Assembly: GCF_014055025.1 (NCBI RefSeq)
Contig: NZ_CP059571.1
Location: 1,426,001-1,490,000 of the forward strand
DNA: 64,000 nt
DNA from: Neisseria bacilliformis
Lineage (GTDB): Bacteria > Pseudomonadota > Gammaproteobacteria > Burkholderiales > Neisseriaceae
Reading direction: 5' to 3'
Shown here: positions 25,644-36,890 of the stretch, in pieces
Numbering within the stretch: the stretch's first letter is position 1
How the letters are laid out: each line of letters begins with the position of its first letter
The notes under the pieces: model-generated
Seen by the model: the letters and a program-made list of their open reading frames with translations, nothing else
Database searches by the model: none
What the model was told of the DNA's origin: nothing
Made by a program: the position numbers and the translations under genes

Positions 25644-27242
25644 CTAGGCAAACTGGTTCATGGTGTTGTCTTTGCCGCCGGCTTTGAGCGCAGCCTCGCC
25701 GGCAAAGTATTCTTTGTGGCGGTCGCCGATGTCGGAGCCGGCCATGTTTTGGTGTTTGACGGTGGCGATGCCTTGGCGGATTTCCTGACGCTGCACGCCT
25801 TTGACGTAGGCCAACATGGCTTCTGCGCCGAAGTAGCCGTGCGCCAGGTTGTCGGTGGAGAGGGCGGCGGTGTGGTAGGTGGGCAGGGTGATCAGGTGGT
25901 GGAAGATGCCGGCTTCGCGAGAGGCGTCGCGCTGGAAGGTGCGGATGCGCTCGTCGGCTTCTGCCGCCAGTTCGCTGCCGTCGTAGTCGGCGGACATCAG
26001 TTTGGCGCGATCGTAGGCGGACACGTCTTTGCCCTCGGCCTGCCATGCGTCGAATACCTGCTGGCGGAAGTTGAGCGTCCAGTTGAACGAGGGGCTGTTG
26101 TTGTAGACCAGCTTGGCGTTGGGGATGACGGCGCGGATTTTGTCCATCATTTCTTTGATTTGGCCGACGTGCGGTTTTTCGGTTTCGATCCACAGCAAGT
26201 CCGCGCCGTTTTGCAGGGAGGTGATGCAGTCGAGCACCACGCGCTCGATGCCGGTGCCTTTGCGGAATTGGAACAGGTTGCTCGGCAGGCGCACGGGGCG
26301 GATGGTTTTGCCGGCCGTGTTGACAATCACGTCGCCGGCGCGGATTTGGCCGAGGTCGGTGATTTCTTCGCCGTCCAAGAAGCTGTTGTATTGGTCGCCC
26401 AAATCGCCCTGTTTGGCGGAATAGGCGATTTGTTTGGTCAGCCCCGCGCCCAGCGAGTCGGTGCGGGCGACGATGACGCCATCATCCACGCCCAGTTCCA
26501 AGAAGGCGTAGCGCACGGCGTTGATTTTGGCGAGAAAATCGGCGTGCGGCACGGTTACTTTGCCGTCTTGGTGGCCGCATTGTTTTTCGTCGGAGACCTG
26601 GTTTTCGATTTGGATGCAGCACGCGCCCGCTTCGATCATTTTTTTCGCCAAGAGATAGGTGGCTTCGGCGTTGCCGAAACCGGCGTCGATGTCGGCGATA
26701 ATCGGCACAACGTGGGTTTGGAAGCCGTTGATGTCGGCGAGGATTTTGTCTTCGGCTGCTTTGTCGCCTGCGGCGCGGGCATCGTCGAGCGCGGCAAACA
26801 GCAGGTCGAGTTCGCGCGCGTCGGCCTGTTTCAGAAAGCCGTAAATCTCGGCAATCAGGTCGGGCACGGCGGTTTTTTCGTGCATGGACTGGTCGGGCAG
26901 CGGGCCGAACTGCGAGCGCATCGCGGCCACCATCCAGCCGGAGAGGTAGAGATAGCGTTTGGCGGTGGACTGGTGGTGTTTTTTCACCGCAATCATTTTC
27001 TGCTGCGCCACAAAGCCGTGCCAGCAGCCGAGCGACTGGGTGTACTGCGCGGGGTCGGCATCGTATGCGGCCATGTCGCGCCGCATGATGGCGGCGGTGT
27101 ATTTGGCGATGTCCAAGCCGGTTTTGAAACGGTTTTGCAGGCGCATGCGGGCGGCGTGTTCGGGCGACACGGCGTGCCAGCCGCTGCCGTTTGCCTGTTT
27201 GATTTGCTCTGCCGTGCGGATTTCTTGCTGATATTCGGCCAT
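25644..27242 (-). CDS. aceA: Isocitrate lyase
   Basis: First enzyme of the glyoxylate bypass, splitting isocitrate to succinate and glyoxylate. The 532-residue product is of the large bacterial type (Pseudomonas-like, about 530 residues), not the 430-residue E. coli type. The catalytic loop is VSDEKQCGHQDGK with Cys222. Mg and substrate motifs VVPIIADIDAGFGNAEAT and GVIVARTDSLGAG are intact. ATG 27242 follows AAAGGAG. The partner malate synthase glcB is in the same window at 41440. Pathogenic Neisseria lack this pathway. Confidence 0.96.
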   Translation of the reverse strand: MAEYQQEIRTAEQIKQANGSGWHAVSPEHAARMRLQNRFKTGLDIAKYTAAIMRRDMAAYDADPAQYTQSLGCWHGFVAQQKMIAVKKHHQSTAKRYLYLSGWMVAAMRSQFGPLPDQSMHEKTAVPDLIAEIYGFLKQADARELDLLFAALDDARAAGDKAAEDKILADINGFQTHVVPIIADIDAGFGNAEATYLLAKKMIEAGACCIQIENQVSDEKQCGHQDGKVTVPHADFLAKINAVRYAFLELGVDDGVIVARTDSLGAGLTKQIAYSAKQGDLGDQYNSFLDGEEITDLGQIRAGDVIVNTAGKTIRPVRLPSNLFQFRKGTGIERVVLDCITSLQNGADLLWIETEKPHVGQIKEMMDKIRAVIPNAKLVYNNSPSFNWTLNFRQQVFDAWQAEGKDVSAYDRAKLMSADYDGSELAAEADERIRTFQRDASREAGIFHHLITLPTYHTAALSTDNLAHGYFGAEAMLAYVKGVQRQEIRQGIATVKHQNMAGSDIGDRHKEYFAGEAALKAGGKDNTMNQFA

Positions 27243-27723
27243 TTTTCTGCTCCTTTGTTTGTTGTCTGCTTCTTGTGGACGGGTCTGCCGCTCCGACTGC
27301 GCGTAACTCGATGTAGTCAAAACGGCGTGGGACGGAATGTACCTGCGTTTGCGTATCCTGCCAAGCGGCATTTGGTTTTCACGCGTAAAATCAAGCCTTG
27401 CGGCAGGCATTTTTGCGGCGGTTTTTAAAATTTTCCGATTTCTTTTGCGGCATCGGGCGGATTTTATAACGGCGGCGGGCGGTTTCTTGCTATTTTGTGG
27501 TTATTTCGCCCTTTTGCAAATTTGTCTACATTTTAAACGCAATGATTTAAAAGGAATAAAACATTCATCTTTGTGTAATCTATTGTAGTTTGAACTCGGA
27601 GGCCGTCTGAAAACCCGTTTGCGCCGCCCTGCCCCGCTGCCCGCACATACTGCCCTGCCCTTTTCAGACGGCCTGCACGCTGCGGCAGAAGGCATGAGGC
27701 CGTCTGAAAAACGCGGCCTGCCT

Positions 27724-27751
27724 TTGAAAAAGCGTGCGTTTCCCTTACAAT
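27724..27751 (+). promoter_or_regulatory. queF promoter
   Basis: TTGAAA (27724-27729), 16-base spacer, TACAAT (27746-27751), about 22 bases before the riboswitch aptamer. One of the few complete -35/-10 pairs in the window. Confidence 0.7.
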
Positions 27752-27772
27752 CCGCCGCTTTTCTTTTATCCA

Positions 27773-27811
27773 GTGTGGTTCGCAACCCTCCCACAATAAA
27801 AAACTAAGGAA
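27773..27811 (+). promoter_or_regulatory. PreQ1 class I riboswitch
   Basis: A compact aptamer immediately upstream of queF. Stem P1 is TGTGG (27774-27778) with CCACA (27791-27795). Its loop TTCGCAACCCTC carries the conserved pyrimidine and C-rich segment. The A-rich tail AATAAAAAACTAAGGA folds back as P2. The Shine-Dalgarno AAGGA is part of the tail, so ligand binding should block translation. This fits the preQ1-I consensus, known to control queuosine genes. The target order queF-yhhQ agrees. Confidence 0.88.
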
Positions 27812-27817
27812 ACCTTC

Positions 27818-28288
27818 ATGACCCGTTCTTCCGACGAGCTGCGCGGCCTGTCCCTTTTGGGCGGCAGCACGCAGTATCCCGACCGCTACGCGCCCGAAGT
27901 ATTGGAAGCGTTCGACAACAAACACCCCGGCAACGACTATTTCGTCAAATTCGTCTGCCCCGAATTCACCAGCCTGTGCCCGATGACCGGCCAGCCCGAT
28001 TTCGCCACCATCCTCATCCGCTACATTCCCGACGCGAAAATGGTGGAAAGCAAATCGCTGAAACTCTACCTTTTCGGCTTCCGCAACCACGGCGATTTTC
28101 ACGAAGACTGCGTCAACATCATCATGAAAGACCTGATTTCATTGATGAATCCGAAATACATCGAAGTGTCCGGCATCTTCACCCCGCGCGGCGGCATCGC
28201 CATCCACCCCTTCGCCAACTACGGCCGTCCGGACACGCCCTTTGCGCAAATGGCACGCGAACGCCTGTTCCGCCACGATATGCAGTAG
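27818..28288 (+). CDS. queF: NADPH-dependent 7-cyano-7-deazaguanine reductase QueF
   Basis: Reduces preQ0 to preQ1 in queuosine synthesis, using NADPH. The 156-residue product is of the short unimodular (B. subtilis-like) type. It has catalytic Cys54 and Asp61 in [11 protein letters not shown] and the QueF motif [20 protein letters not shown]. It is preceded by a preQ1-I riboswitch that overlaps its ribosome site. yhhQ starts 8 bases after its stop, so the riboswitch probably governs both. Confidence 0.97.
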   Translation: MTRSSDELRGLSLLGGSTQYPDRYAPEVLEAFDNKHPGNDYFVKFVCPEFTSLCPMTGQPDFATILIRYIPDAKMVESKSLKLYLFGFRNHGDFHEDCVNIIMKDLISLMNPKYIEVSGIFTPRGGIAIHPFANYGRPDTPFAQMARERLFRHDMQ

Positions 28289-28296
28289 GGTCCGCC

Positions 28297-28998
28297 ATGT
28301 ACCGCTTCACCGAACGCCAGCAGGCCAACGCCCTGTTTTGGCTGAGCCTTTTCCATATCGCCGTGATTGCGTCGAGCAACTATCTCGTGCAGTTTCCGTT
28401 TGACATCCCCCTGCCGGACGGTTTTGTCGTCCATTCCACCTGGGGCGCGCTCACTTTTCCGTTCATCTTCCTTGCCACCGACCTCACCGTGCGCATTTTC
28501 GGGCGGCACACGGCGCGGCGGATTGTGTTTTGCGTGATGTTCCCCGCGCTGCTGCTCTCCTATGCGTTTTCCGTGCTGTTCCAACAGGGCGCGTGGACGG
28601 GCTGGGCGGCTCTGGCGCGTTTTGACCGTGAAATCTTCCGCATCGCGTTGGCCAGCTTCTCCGCCTACGCCGTCGGCCAGCTGCTCGACATTTTCGTCTT
28701 CAACCGCCTGCGCCGCCTCAAAGCGTGGTGGGTCGCGCCCTCGGCCTCGATGTTTGCGGGCAACGCCGTGGACACCCTGCTGTTTTTCTCCATCGCCTTT
28801 TACGCGGGCGGCAACGCCTACATGGCCGAGCATTGGCCGCACATCGCCCTGGTCGATTACCTGTTCAAACTCGTTATCTGCGCCCTCTTCTTCCTGCCCG
28901 CCTACGGCATCCTCCTCGGCCTGCTCGCCAAACGCCTCACCGCCCTACCCTGCGATGCGGAAAACGAATGCGCTATCGGGCGGCAAAAGGCCGTCTGA
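28297..28998 (+). CDS. yhhQ: Queuosine precursor transporter YhhQ
   Basis: A 233-residue membrane protein of the QPTR/DUF165 family that imports preQ0 and preQ1. It has six hydrophobic segments and characteristic stretches NYLVQFPFDIPLPDGFVVH, STWGALTFPFIFLATDLTVR and FRIALASFSAYAVGQLLDIF. The start lies 8 bases after queF, making a riboswitch-controlled operon for salvage and reduction of the same precursor. The stop codon is the TGA of a DUS (C terminus QKAV). Confidence 0.93.
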   Translation: MYRFTERQQANALFWLSLFHIAVIASSNYLVQFPFDIPLPDGFVVHSTWGALTFPFIFLATDLTVRIFGRHTARRIVFCVMFPALLLSYAFSVLFQQGAWTGWAALARFDREIFRIALASFSAYAVGQLLDIFVFNRLRRLKAWWVAPSASMFAGNAVDTLLFFSIAFYAGGNAYMAEHWPHIALVDYLFKLVICALFFLPAYGILLGLLAKRLTALPCDAENECAIGRQKAV

Positions 28999-29027
28999 AA
29001 AACACCAATTCAGTTTTCAGACGGCCT
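28988..29027 (+). terminator. DUS inverted-repeat terminator of queF-yhhQ
   Basis: AGGCCGTCTGAAAA includes the yhhQ stop codon and faces TTTTCAGACGGCCT with a 12-base loop. Confidence 0.7.
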
Positions 29028-29149
29028 CCCGTTTCTCCGCCCTGCCCTGATGAGGCCGTTCCCGCCAGTACTCTTTCAGAGCATAAACGCAGGGATGACG
29101 TTTCTGAAAACGCCGCCCCTGAAACCCCGCCCGCCGCCTGCGGAAACGG

Positions 29150-29155
29150 TATAAT
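29150..29155 (+). promoter_or_regulatory. -10 element of leuS
   Basis: TATAAT followed by CCGCGCC, 36 bases before the leuS ATG. Confidence 0.6.
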
Positions 29156-29166
29156 CCGCGCCTTAA

Positions 29167-31821
<2,655 letters not shown>

Positions 31822-31837
31822 CGCGGCAAACGCACAG

Positions 31838-31870
31838 AGGCCGTCTGAAAAGGTTTCTTTCAGACGGCCT
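31838..31870 (+). terminator. DUS inverted-repeat terminator of leuS
   Basis: AGGCCGTCTGAAA and TTTCAGACGGCCT with a 7-base loop, 17 bases after the stop. Confidence 0.7.
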
Positions 31871-31980
31871 TTCGCCGTTTCCACATGCCAAACCCGCCGT
31901 AGGGTGGGTCTTGACCCACCATCTCCGACGACATTTGCGGCTGTGTTGAAAAAACGGTGGGTCGGAACCCACCCTGCCTA
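31871..31980. repeat. Family D BIME (copy 1)
   Basis: GTAGGGTGGGTCTTGACCCACC and the inverse GGTGGGTCGGAACCCACCCT flank a spacer with ACATTTGCGGCTGTGTTGAA. A left flank CCGTTTCCACATGCCAAACC is also shared with copies 2 and 3, so the repeat unit is about 110 bp. Confidence 0.75.
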
Positions 31981-32016
31981 ACGGTAAAGGCCGTCTGAAA
32001 AACCCTTTTCAGCCGC

Positions 32017-32101
32017 AGGTCGGATACGTGTATCCGGCATCCCATACGGATACGGCGGCATGACGCTGCGGGAAAACGTCGGATTCGAGAATCCGACCTA
32101 C
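32017..32101. repeat. Family E BIME (copy 1)
   Basis: CAGGTCGGATACGTGTATCC and GTCGGATTCGAGAATCCGAC form two palindromes around a spacer containing CGGCATGACGCTGCGGGAAA, shared inverted with 41096-41173. Confidence 0.7.
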
Positions 32102-32252
32102 AACGGCTCGGGCTGGATGCGTAGAGGCCGTCTGAAAATCAGATTTGAGAATTTCAGACGGCTTTCATATGTCCGCGTTAGAAAGCGCGGATATGTTACG
32201 GAACAAAAACCGCGTGCGTCGCCTCGGGGCGACACACCCTACTTGCACGGCA

Positions 32253-32287
32253 GAGGCCGTCTGAAAAAAACCTTTTCAGACGGCCTC
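32253..32287 (-). terminator. DUS inverted-repeat terminator of pip
   Basis: GAGGCCGTCTGAAAA and TTTTCAGACGGCCTC with a 5-base loop, 38 bases past the pip stop. Confidence 0.7.
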
Positions 32288-32324
32288 CCGTTCAAACGGC
32301 GTGCACGGGCGCGCGCCGCCTTTG

Positions 32325-33263
32325 TCAGCTTCCCTCATGCCGCGCGGCGTATTCGTCGGTGGCCTGCACCAGCGCGTCGGATACGGCTTTCTCGAAGGAG
32401 GAATGCCCGCCCTGTACAATGCGCAGCTCGGCGTCGGGCATGGCCTGTTTCAAGTCCCACGCGCTGCGGGTGGGGGTGCACAAATCGTAGCGTCCCTGCA
32501 CGATAACGGTGGGGATGTGGCGGATTTTGCGGATGTTGTCCAAGATGCCGCGCCCTTTGTTGAACCAGCCCTGGTTGACGAAATAGTGGTTTTCCAAACG
32601 GGCGATGGCCAGCGAGGCTTCGGGGTCTTCGTTGCTTTCCTGCGGCTCGAAGTGCACGAGGTAGTTTTCCCAGTCTGCCCAGGCTTTGGCGGCGGCGAGG
32701 ACGGTGTGGCGGTCGGGCGAGTTGAGCAGTTCGTGGTAGCTTTCCACCAGTTCGCCGCGCTGTTTTACCGGCACTTGGGCGAGGTAGTGCTGCCATTGTT
32801 CGGGGTAAATCATGCTCACGCCGCCGCGTTCGTTGAGCCAGTCGATTTCAAACTGGCGGCAGAGGAAGACGCCGCGCAGGATGAGGGCGCGCACGCATTC
32901 GGGGTGGGTTTCGGCGTAGGCCAGCGACAGGGTGCTGCCCCACGAGCCGCCGAATACCAGCCAGCTTTCGATGCCGAGCATTTCGCGCACTTTTTCGATG
33001 TCGGCCACCAAATCCCAGGTGGTGTTTTCACGGGTTTCGGCGTAGGGCTTGGAGCGGCCGCAGCCGCGCTGGTCGATGATGACGACGCGGTATTTTTCCG
33101 GGTTGAAAAAACTCCGGCACTTTGGCGACGCGCCCGCGCCCGGCCCGCCGTGCAGGAAGATGACGGGGATGCCGTCGGGGTTGCCGCTCTCTTCCCAGTA
33201 GATTTGGTGCAGGGCGGACACTTGCAGCATGCCGCTGCGCAGGGGTTCTTCTATCGGATACAT
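32325..33263 (-). CDS. pip: Proline iminopeptidase
   Basis: Alpha/beta-hydrolase peptidase (S33) releasing N-terminal proline from peptides. The 312-residue product starts MYPIEEPLRSGMLQVSALHQ like other bacterial Pips and has the oxyanion motif LHGGPGAG, nucleophile Ser107 in FGGSWGS, Asp in QGRYDLCTP and His in QGGHSSFE. Cytosolic, no signal. ATG 33263 follows AAAGGAAACC. The proline it frees could feed the PutA pathway encoded in this window. Confidence 0.96.
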   Translation of the reverse strand: MYPIEEPLRSGMLQVSALHQIYWEESGNPDGIPVIFLHGGPGAGASPKCRSFFNPEKYRVVIIDQRGCGRSKPYAETRENTTWDLVADIEKVREMLGIESWLVFGGSWGSTLSLAYAETHPECVRALILRGVFLCRQFEIDWLNERGGVSMIYPEQWQHYLAQVPVKQRGELVESYHELLNSPDRHTVLAAAKAWADWENYLVHFEPQESNEDPEASLAIARLENHYFVNQGWFNKGRGILDNIRKIRHIPTVIVQGRYDLCTPTRSAWDLKQAMPDAELRIVQGGHSSFEKAVSDALVQATDEYAARHEGS

Positions 33264-33430
33264 CAGGGTTTCCTTTCGTGTTTGGGGAGACTGTTTTGCC
33301 GAAGCCGCGTTTTGTCTGCGCCGAAGCTGCGCTTTCAGACGGCCTATGCGCATGTTCGTGCGCCGTGCTGCAATGCCGCGTACAGGCCGTCTGAAAAAGT
33401 GGCCGCAGCTTGTCGGCAGGCTGCTCGGGA

Positions 33431-33455
33431 GTTGGGTTTGCAACCCAAGCTACCT
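33431..33455. repeat. Family F REP (single)
   Basis: On the minus strand, GTAGCTTGGGTTGCAAACCCAA: GTAG followed by the TTGGGTT/AACCCAA palindrome. Relatives are at 63660 and 63904. Confidence 0.6.
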
Positions 33456-33470
33456 TATTTTTCAGACGGC

Positions 33471-34307
33471 CTAATCCAAATCCGTTTCGATGTTGTCGAT
33501 CAGGCGGGTGCCGCCCAGCCGCGCGGCGGCGAGGACGACCAGTTTTTTGTCGCCCGCGTGGGCGGTTTCCAGCGTGTCGGCGCGGCGGATTTCCACGTAG
33601 TCGGTTGTCCAGCCGGCCTGTTGCAGGTTGCGCAGGGCGGCCGCTTCCAGTTCGGCGTAGGCCAGATTGCCGCCGCGCAGTTCGGCGGAGATGTTTTGCA
33701 GCTCGCGGTAGAGGCGCGGGGCTTGGGCGCGTTCGGTCTCGCTCAAATAGCGGTTGCGGCTGGACAGGGCGAGACCGTCGGCGGCACGGCCGGTATCGAC
33801 GGGGACGATTTGCACCGGAAAGTCCAAATCTTCCACCAGCCCCTTAATCACGGCAAGCTGCTGGTAGTCTTTCTTGCCGAAGCAGGCAAAATCCGGCTGC
33901 ACGATGTTGAACAGCTTGGCCACAACGGTGGCCACGCCGCGAAAATGCCCGGGGCGGAAGCGGCCGCACAATTCGTTTTGCAGGTGCGGCGGCTCGATGT
34001 TGTAACGCTGCGCCACGCGCGGATACAGCTCGCGCTCGTCGGGCGCGAACAGTACCGACACGCCCTCGCCTTCCAGCTTGGCCGCGTCTTCCTGCAAGGT
34101 GCGCGGGTAGCGGTCGAAATCCTCGCCCTGGCCGAATTGCAGGCGGTTGACGAAAATGCTCACAGCCACGCTGTCCGCCCGCTTTTTCGCCTCGCGCACC
34201 AAAGCCAGATGGCCTTCGTGCAGATTGCCCATCGTCGGCACAAAGGCCACTGTGCCGGCGGTTTTGCGCCACGTGCGCATTTCACGGATGGTGCGGATGA
34301 TGTCCAT
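33471..34307 (-). CDS. panC: Pantothenate synthetase
   Basis: Condenses pantoate and beta-alanine with ATP, the last step of pantothenate (vitamin B5) synthesis. The 278-residue product is full length, with the nucleotidyltransferase signature [15 protein letters not shown] (H30, H33), [14 protein letters not shown] and the stretch [17 protein letters not shown]. An inverted DUS ends directly at its stop codon. A TATAAT at 34391-34396 lies upstream. argC is divergent. No panB or panD is in the window. Confidence 0.98.
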   Translation of the reverse strand: MDIIRTIREMRTWRKTAGTVAFVPTMGNLHEGHLALVREAKKRADSVAVSIFVNRLQFGQGEDFDRYPRTLQEDAAKLEGEGVSVLFAPDERELYPRVAQRYNIEPPHLQNELCGRFRPGHFRGVATVVAKLFNIVQPDFACFGKKDYQQLAVIKGLVEDLDFPVQIVPVDTGRAADGLALSSRNRYLSETERAQAPRLYRELQNISAELRGGNLAYAELEAAALRNLQQAGWTTDYVEIRRADTLETAHAGDKKLVVLAAARLGGTRLIDNIETDLD

Positions 34308-34390
34308 ATTGTCTTTTCCTCTTGCAAAATACGCTTTCAGACGGCCGCCAAACCAAATGCAAACCGCTCCGATAAGCCATAAAAAGCGCG

Positions 34391-34396
34391 ATTATA
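34391..34396 (-). promoter_or_regulatory. -10 element upstream of panC
   Basis: TATAAT followed by CGCGC on the minus strand, 84 bases before the panC ATG. Confidence 0.45.
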
Positions 34397-34505
34397 CGCC
34401 CTGCGTGCCATCCGTGCCGCACGCCGTGCCCAAAATGCGCAAAGGCCGCCCCCGCCTACGCGGGGATGACGTTTCTGAAAAACGCTTTTCAGACGGCCTT
34501 TTCCC

Positions 34506-34526
34506 GTGTAAAGAAACGGTTTACAC
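34506..34526. promoter_or_regulatory. Palindromic candidate operator before argC
   Basis: GTGTAAA and TTTACAC are perfect 7-base inverted arms separated by 7 bases, 30 bases before the argC start codon. The spacing fits a dimeric repressor. It does not match the E. coli ARG box. Confidence 0.4.
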
Positions 34527-34555
34527 TTCCCGCTTTCCCGCAAAGGAGCAAACCC

Positions 34556-35611
34556 GTGAACAACGCAAACCCCAGAAAAATCAAAGCCGGCATCGTCGGC
34601 GCAACCGGCTACACCGGCGTGGAACTGCTGCGCCTGCTCGCCGCCCACCCCCATGCCGAAGTGGCCGCCGTAACCAGCCGCAGCGAAACCGGCGTGCGCG
34701 TGGCCGACTATTTCCCCAGCCTGCGCGGCGTGTACGACCTCGCCTTTTCCGCCCCCGAAGACGCCCCGCTGGCCGCGTGCGACGTCGTCTTCTTCGCCAC
34801 CCCCAACGGCGTGGCCATGAAAGAAGCCCCCGCCCTGCTGGACGCGGGCGTGCGCGTCATCGACCTCTCCGCCGATTTCCGCCTGAAAAACCTGGCCGAA
34901 TGGCAGCAATGGTACGGCATGGAACACGCCAGCCCCGCATGGGCGGCGCAGGCCGTGTACGGCCTCACCGAATGGCGGCGCGACGACATCGCCCGCGCTC
35001 GCCTCGTCGCCAACCCCGGCTGCTACCCCACCTGCGTCTCCCTCGCCCTGCTGCCGCTGCTGCGCGCCGGTGCGCTGCGCGAAGGCATGCCGCTGATTGC
35101 CGACTGCAAATCCGGCGTTTCCGGCGCGGGGCGCAAAGCGGCGGTCAACACCCTTTTCGGCGAAGCGGCCGACAACTTCAAAGCCTACGGCGTCGCCGGC
35201 CACCGCCACCTGCCCGAAATCCGCCAAACCATCGACGCGCTGCAAGAAGGCGTGGCCGCCGGACTGGTGTTCGTCCCCCACCTCACCCCGATGATACGCG
35301 GCATGCAGGCCACCGTTTACGCCCGCCTCAAAGACGGCGCAGACCCGCAAACCCTGCTGGAACACGCCTACCGCAACAGCCCCTTCGCCGACGTGCTGCC
35401 CGCCGGAAAAGTCCCCGAAACCCGCAGCGTGCGCGGCGCGAACGTCTGCCGCATCGCCACGCAGAAAGCCCCCGGCAGCGACGTGTGGATACTGATGAGC
35501 GTGCAGGACAACCTGGTCAAAGGCGCGGCCGGACAAGCGGTGCAGAACATGAACGTCATGTTCGGCCTCGACGAAACGGCGGGTCTGACCCAAGCCGCCC
35601 TGCTGCCCTGA
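34556..35611 (+). CDS. argC: N-acetyl-gamma-glutamyl-phosphate reductase
   Basis: Third step of arginine synthesis, reducing N-acetylglutamyl phosphate with NADPH. The 351-residue product has the nucleotide-binding start [19 protein letters not shown], catalytic Cys156 in ANPGCYPT and the HRHLPEI motif. The GTG at 34556 is taken as start because AAAGGAG lies 9 bases upstream and homology begins there; an in-frame ATG at 34466 would add a DUS-encoded tail and cross the palindrome at 34506. Confidence 0.96.
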   Translation: MNNANPRKIKAGIVGATGYTGVELLRLLAAHPHAEVAAVTSRSETGVRVADYFPSLRGVYDLAFSAPEDAPLAACDVVFFATPNGVAMKEAPALLDAGVRVIDLSADFRLKNLAEWQQWYGMEHASPAWAAQAVYGLTEWRRDDIARARLVANPGCYPTCVSLALLPLLRAGALREGMPLIADCKSGVSGAGRKAAVNTLFGEAADNFKAYGVAGHRHLPEIRQTIDALQEGVAAGLVFVPHLTPMIRGMQATVYARLKDGADPQTLLEHAYRNSPFADVLPAGKVPETRSVRGANVCRIATQKAPGSDVWILMSVQDNLVKGAAGQAVQNMNVMFGLDETAGLTQAALLP

Positions 35612-35670
35612 GACGGCGGTCGGGCGGTATACCCCACGCAAAAGCAGAGGCCGTCTGAAAAACAATCGGC

Positions 35671-35731
35671 AGGTCGGGCATTCATGCCCGACTGATAACT
35701 AAAAAATGTCGGGCATGAATGCCCGACCTAC
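35671..35731. repeat. Family B REP pair
   Basis: GTCGGGCATTCATGCCCGAC and GTCGGGCATGAATGCCCGAC, 15 bases apart; the second ends in CTAC, the inverse of the GTAG head. Confidence 0.75.
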
Positions 35732-35864
35732 GGGCTGTTTGCCGTTCGCACCCAATGCCGAAACTGATGTAGGGTGTGTGGCGCAGCCACGCACGCGGTC
35801 TTGGCCGTGCAAACCGAAAGGCCGTCTGAAAGCCGCATTGTGCGGTTTTCAGACGCCCTCTTCC

Positions 35865-35975
35865 GTTTCCGCCACGCCGAACCCGCCGCAGGGTGGGTCT
35901 TGACCCACCGTTTCCGGCGATATTTGCGGCTGTGCCGTATTGAAAAAAACGGTGGGTCGAGACCCACCCTGCGTA
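35865..35975. repeat. Family D BIME (copy 2)
   Basis: CAGGGTGGGTCTTGACCCAC and the inverse GGTGGGTCGAGACCCACCCT around a spacer with GATATTTGCGGCTGTGCCGT. The left flank matches copy 1. Confidence 0.75.
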
Positions 35976-35980
35976 AGGGC

Positions 35981-36019
35981 AGAGGCCGTCTGAAAGAACA
36001 AATCTTTCAGACGGCCTCT
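35981..36019 (-). terminator. DUS hairpin after the pilin-like membrane protein gene
   Basis: AGAGGCCGTCTGAAAGA and TCTTTCAGACGGCCTCT are perfect 17-base arms with a 5-base loop. Confidence 0.75.
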
Positions 36020-36035
36020 GCCATACTGCGCCGCC

Positions 36036-36770
36036 TTATTTGCCGCAGAGCGACTGGACGGCGGGGGGGATGGTGCCGCTGCACACCCAGGTGATGTTTT
36101 GGCCTTCCTGCAAGGGCAGCATGACCATGGCGTTGTCGCCGTCCACGGGGGTGGCGGTGATGGTGCCTTGCAGGATGCTGACGTTTTCCCAGTGTTTGTG
36201 CTGGTTTTCGTTCAGCAGCAGGGCTTCGGTGATGCGGTTGAGCTCGACGCCCTGCGACACTTGTTCGGCGACGAAGTTTTGCGCCGACACCAGCGCGTCG
36301 GCGGGGGAGTCGGGGGCGGGGGCGGGTTTTTGTTCGATTTGCGGGGCGGGGCTGCCGGTTACGGGGGAGACGGCGACGGGTTCTTCGAGGCCGGCCAGTT
36401 TGTAAACGGGTTGGACGATGTGGTTGAACTGGGGGGCGTAGCGGGTAACGGCGGCGCACGCGCCGGCGAGGATCAGGCAGGCGATGCCGAGAAACGCGCC
36501 GCTGACGGCCGCGCCGCCCTGCCCTTTGAAGCCGGCAATAACGGCGAGAACGGCGAGGGCGAGCGGGAGGGCGTAGGCGGGGATACCCAGGCCGGCGGGC
36601 AGGCCGCTTTGGCCGGCGATGTTGAGCAGGGGCAGGACGGCGAAGGCGAGGATGCCCAGCAGGAGGGCGGCGGAGCCGGCGGCCGAGCCGGGGCGGCCGC
36701 TTTTTTTCGCGGGTGCGTTGTCGTCGAAGGGGGTGTTTTTTCTGAACGGTGAGCCGGAAAATTTCGCCAT
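36036..36770 (-). CDS. Membrane protein with C-terminal pilin-like domain
   Basis: A 244-residue protein of unknown function. A polar N terminus is followed by three hydrophobic segments (about 32-50, 58-80, 86-108). After a Pro/Ala-rich linker (VSPVTGSPAPQIEQKPAPAP) comes a soluble domain whose end reads GTITATPVDG ... LQEGQNITWVCSGTIPPAVQ then SLC. That pattern (GTITA, TWxC and a final Cys) resembles the beta-sheet and disulfide loop of type IV pilins. There is no prepilin leader. It is architecturally similar to, but not obviously homologous with, the DUF4190 protein at 14658. ATG 36770 starts a normal cytosolic N terminus. Confidence 0.7.
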   Translation of the reverse strand: MAKFSGSPFRKNTPFDDNAPAKKSGRPGSAAGSAALLLGILAFAVLPLLNIAGQSGLPAGLGIPAYALPLALAVLAVIAGFKGQGGAAVSGAFLGIACLILAGACAAVTRYAPQFNHIVQPVYKLAGLEEPVAVSPVTGSPAPQIEQKPAPAPDSPADALVSAQNFVAEQVSQGVELNRITEALLLNENQHKHWENVSILQGTITATPVDGDNAMVMLPLQEGQNITWVCSGTIPPAVQSLCGK

Positions 36771-36842
36771 GATGTGAAGTTTCTTAATGTGATTGAAAAA
36801 TGGGCGTGATTTTATCAATTTACGTTAAAGCGGGCAACGAGC

Positions 36843-36874
36843 GGCCGTCTGAAAGGCGGGTTTTCAGACGGCCT
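36843..36874 (-). terminator. DUS hairpin after the YecA-family gene
   Basis: GGCCGTCTGAAA and TTTCAGACGGCC arms, 7-base loop, 16 bases past the stop. Confidence 0.65.
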
Positions 36875-36890
36875 GTTGCGTCGGCGGGGT

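Larger units (their letters stand above)
27243..27817. other. aceA-queF divergent region
   Basis: 575 bases. The aceA side (27243-27600) includes an AT-rich stretch (27480-27590) that may hold the aceA promoter. Next come a DUS pair (27599-27674) and a DUS at 27698, then the queF promoter and preQ1 riboswitch. No gene is visible. Confidence 0.6.
31822..32324. other. leuS-pip region filled with REP elements
   Basis: Between convergent genes. It contains, in order, the leuS terminator, a family D BIME, a DUS, a family E BIME, a DUS pair (32125-32160), an inverted family C REP (32210-32242) and the pip terminator. No gene is visible. Confidence 0.65.
35612..36035. other. argC downstream region with B, C and D repeats
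   Basis: Holds a DUS (35648), a family B pair (35671-35731), a family C REP (35769-35798), a DUS pair with one altered arm (35819-35858), a family D BIME and a DUS hairpin. No gene is visible. Confidence 0.65.

Noticed and set aside
25384-26193. 269-codon minus-strand frame overlapping aceA
   Set aside because: Arg/Pro-rich out-of-frame translation of aceA continuing through a DUS; no motif.
25617-27428. 603-codon plus-strand frame opposite aceA
   Set aside because: Antisense shadow of aceA, starting inside a DUS.
34466-34555. N-terminal extension of ArgC from ATG 34466
   Set aside because: It would translate a DUS and the palindrome; the GTG at 34556 has AAAGGAG and agrees with family length.
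36780-36835. FNR-type site upstream of the pilin-like membrane gene
   Set aside because: TTGA and TCAA occur but the spacing is far from the TTGAT-N4-ATCAA consensus.
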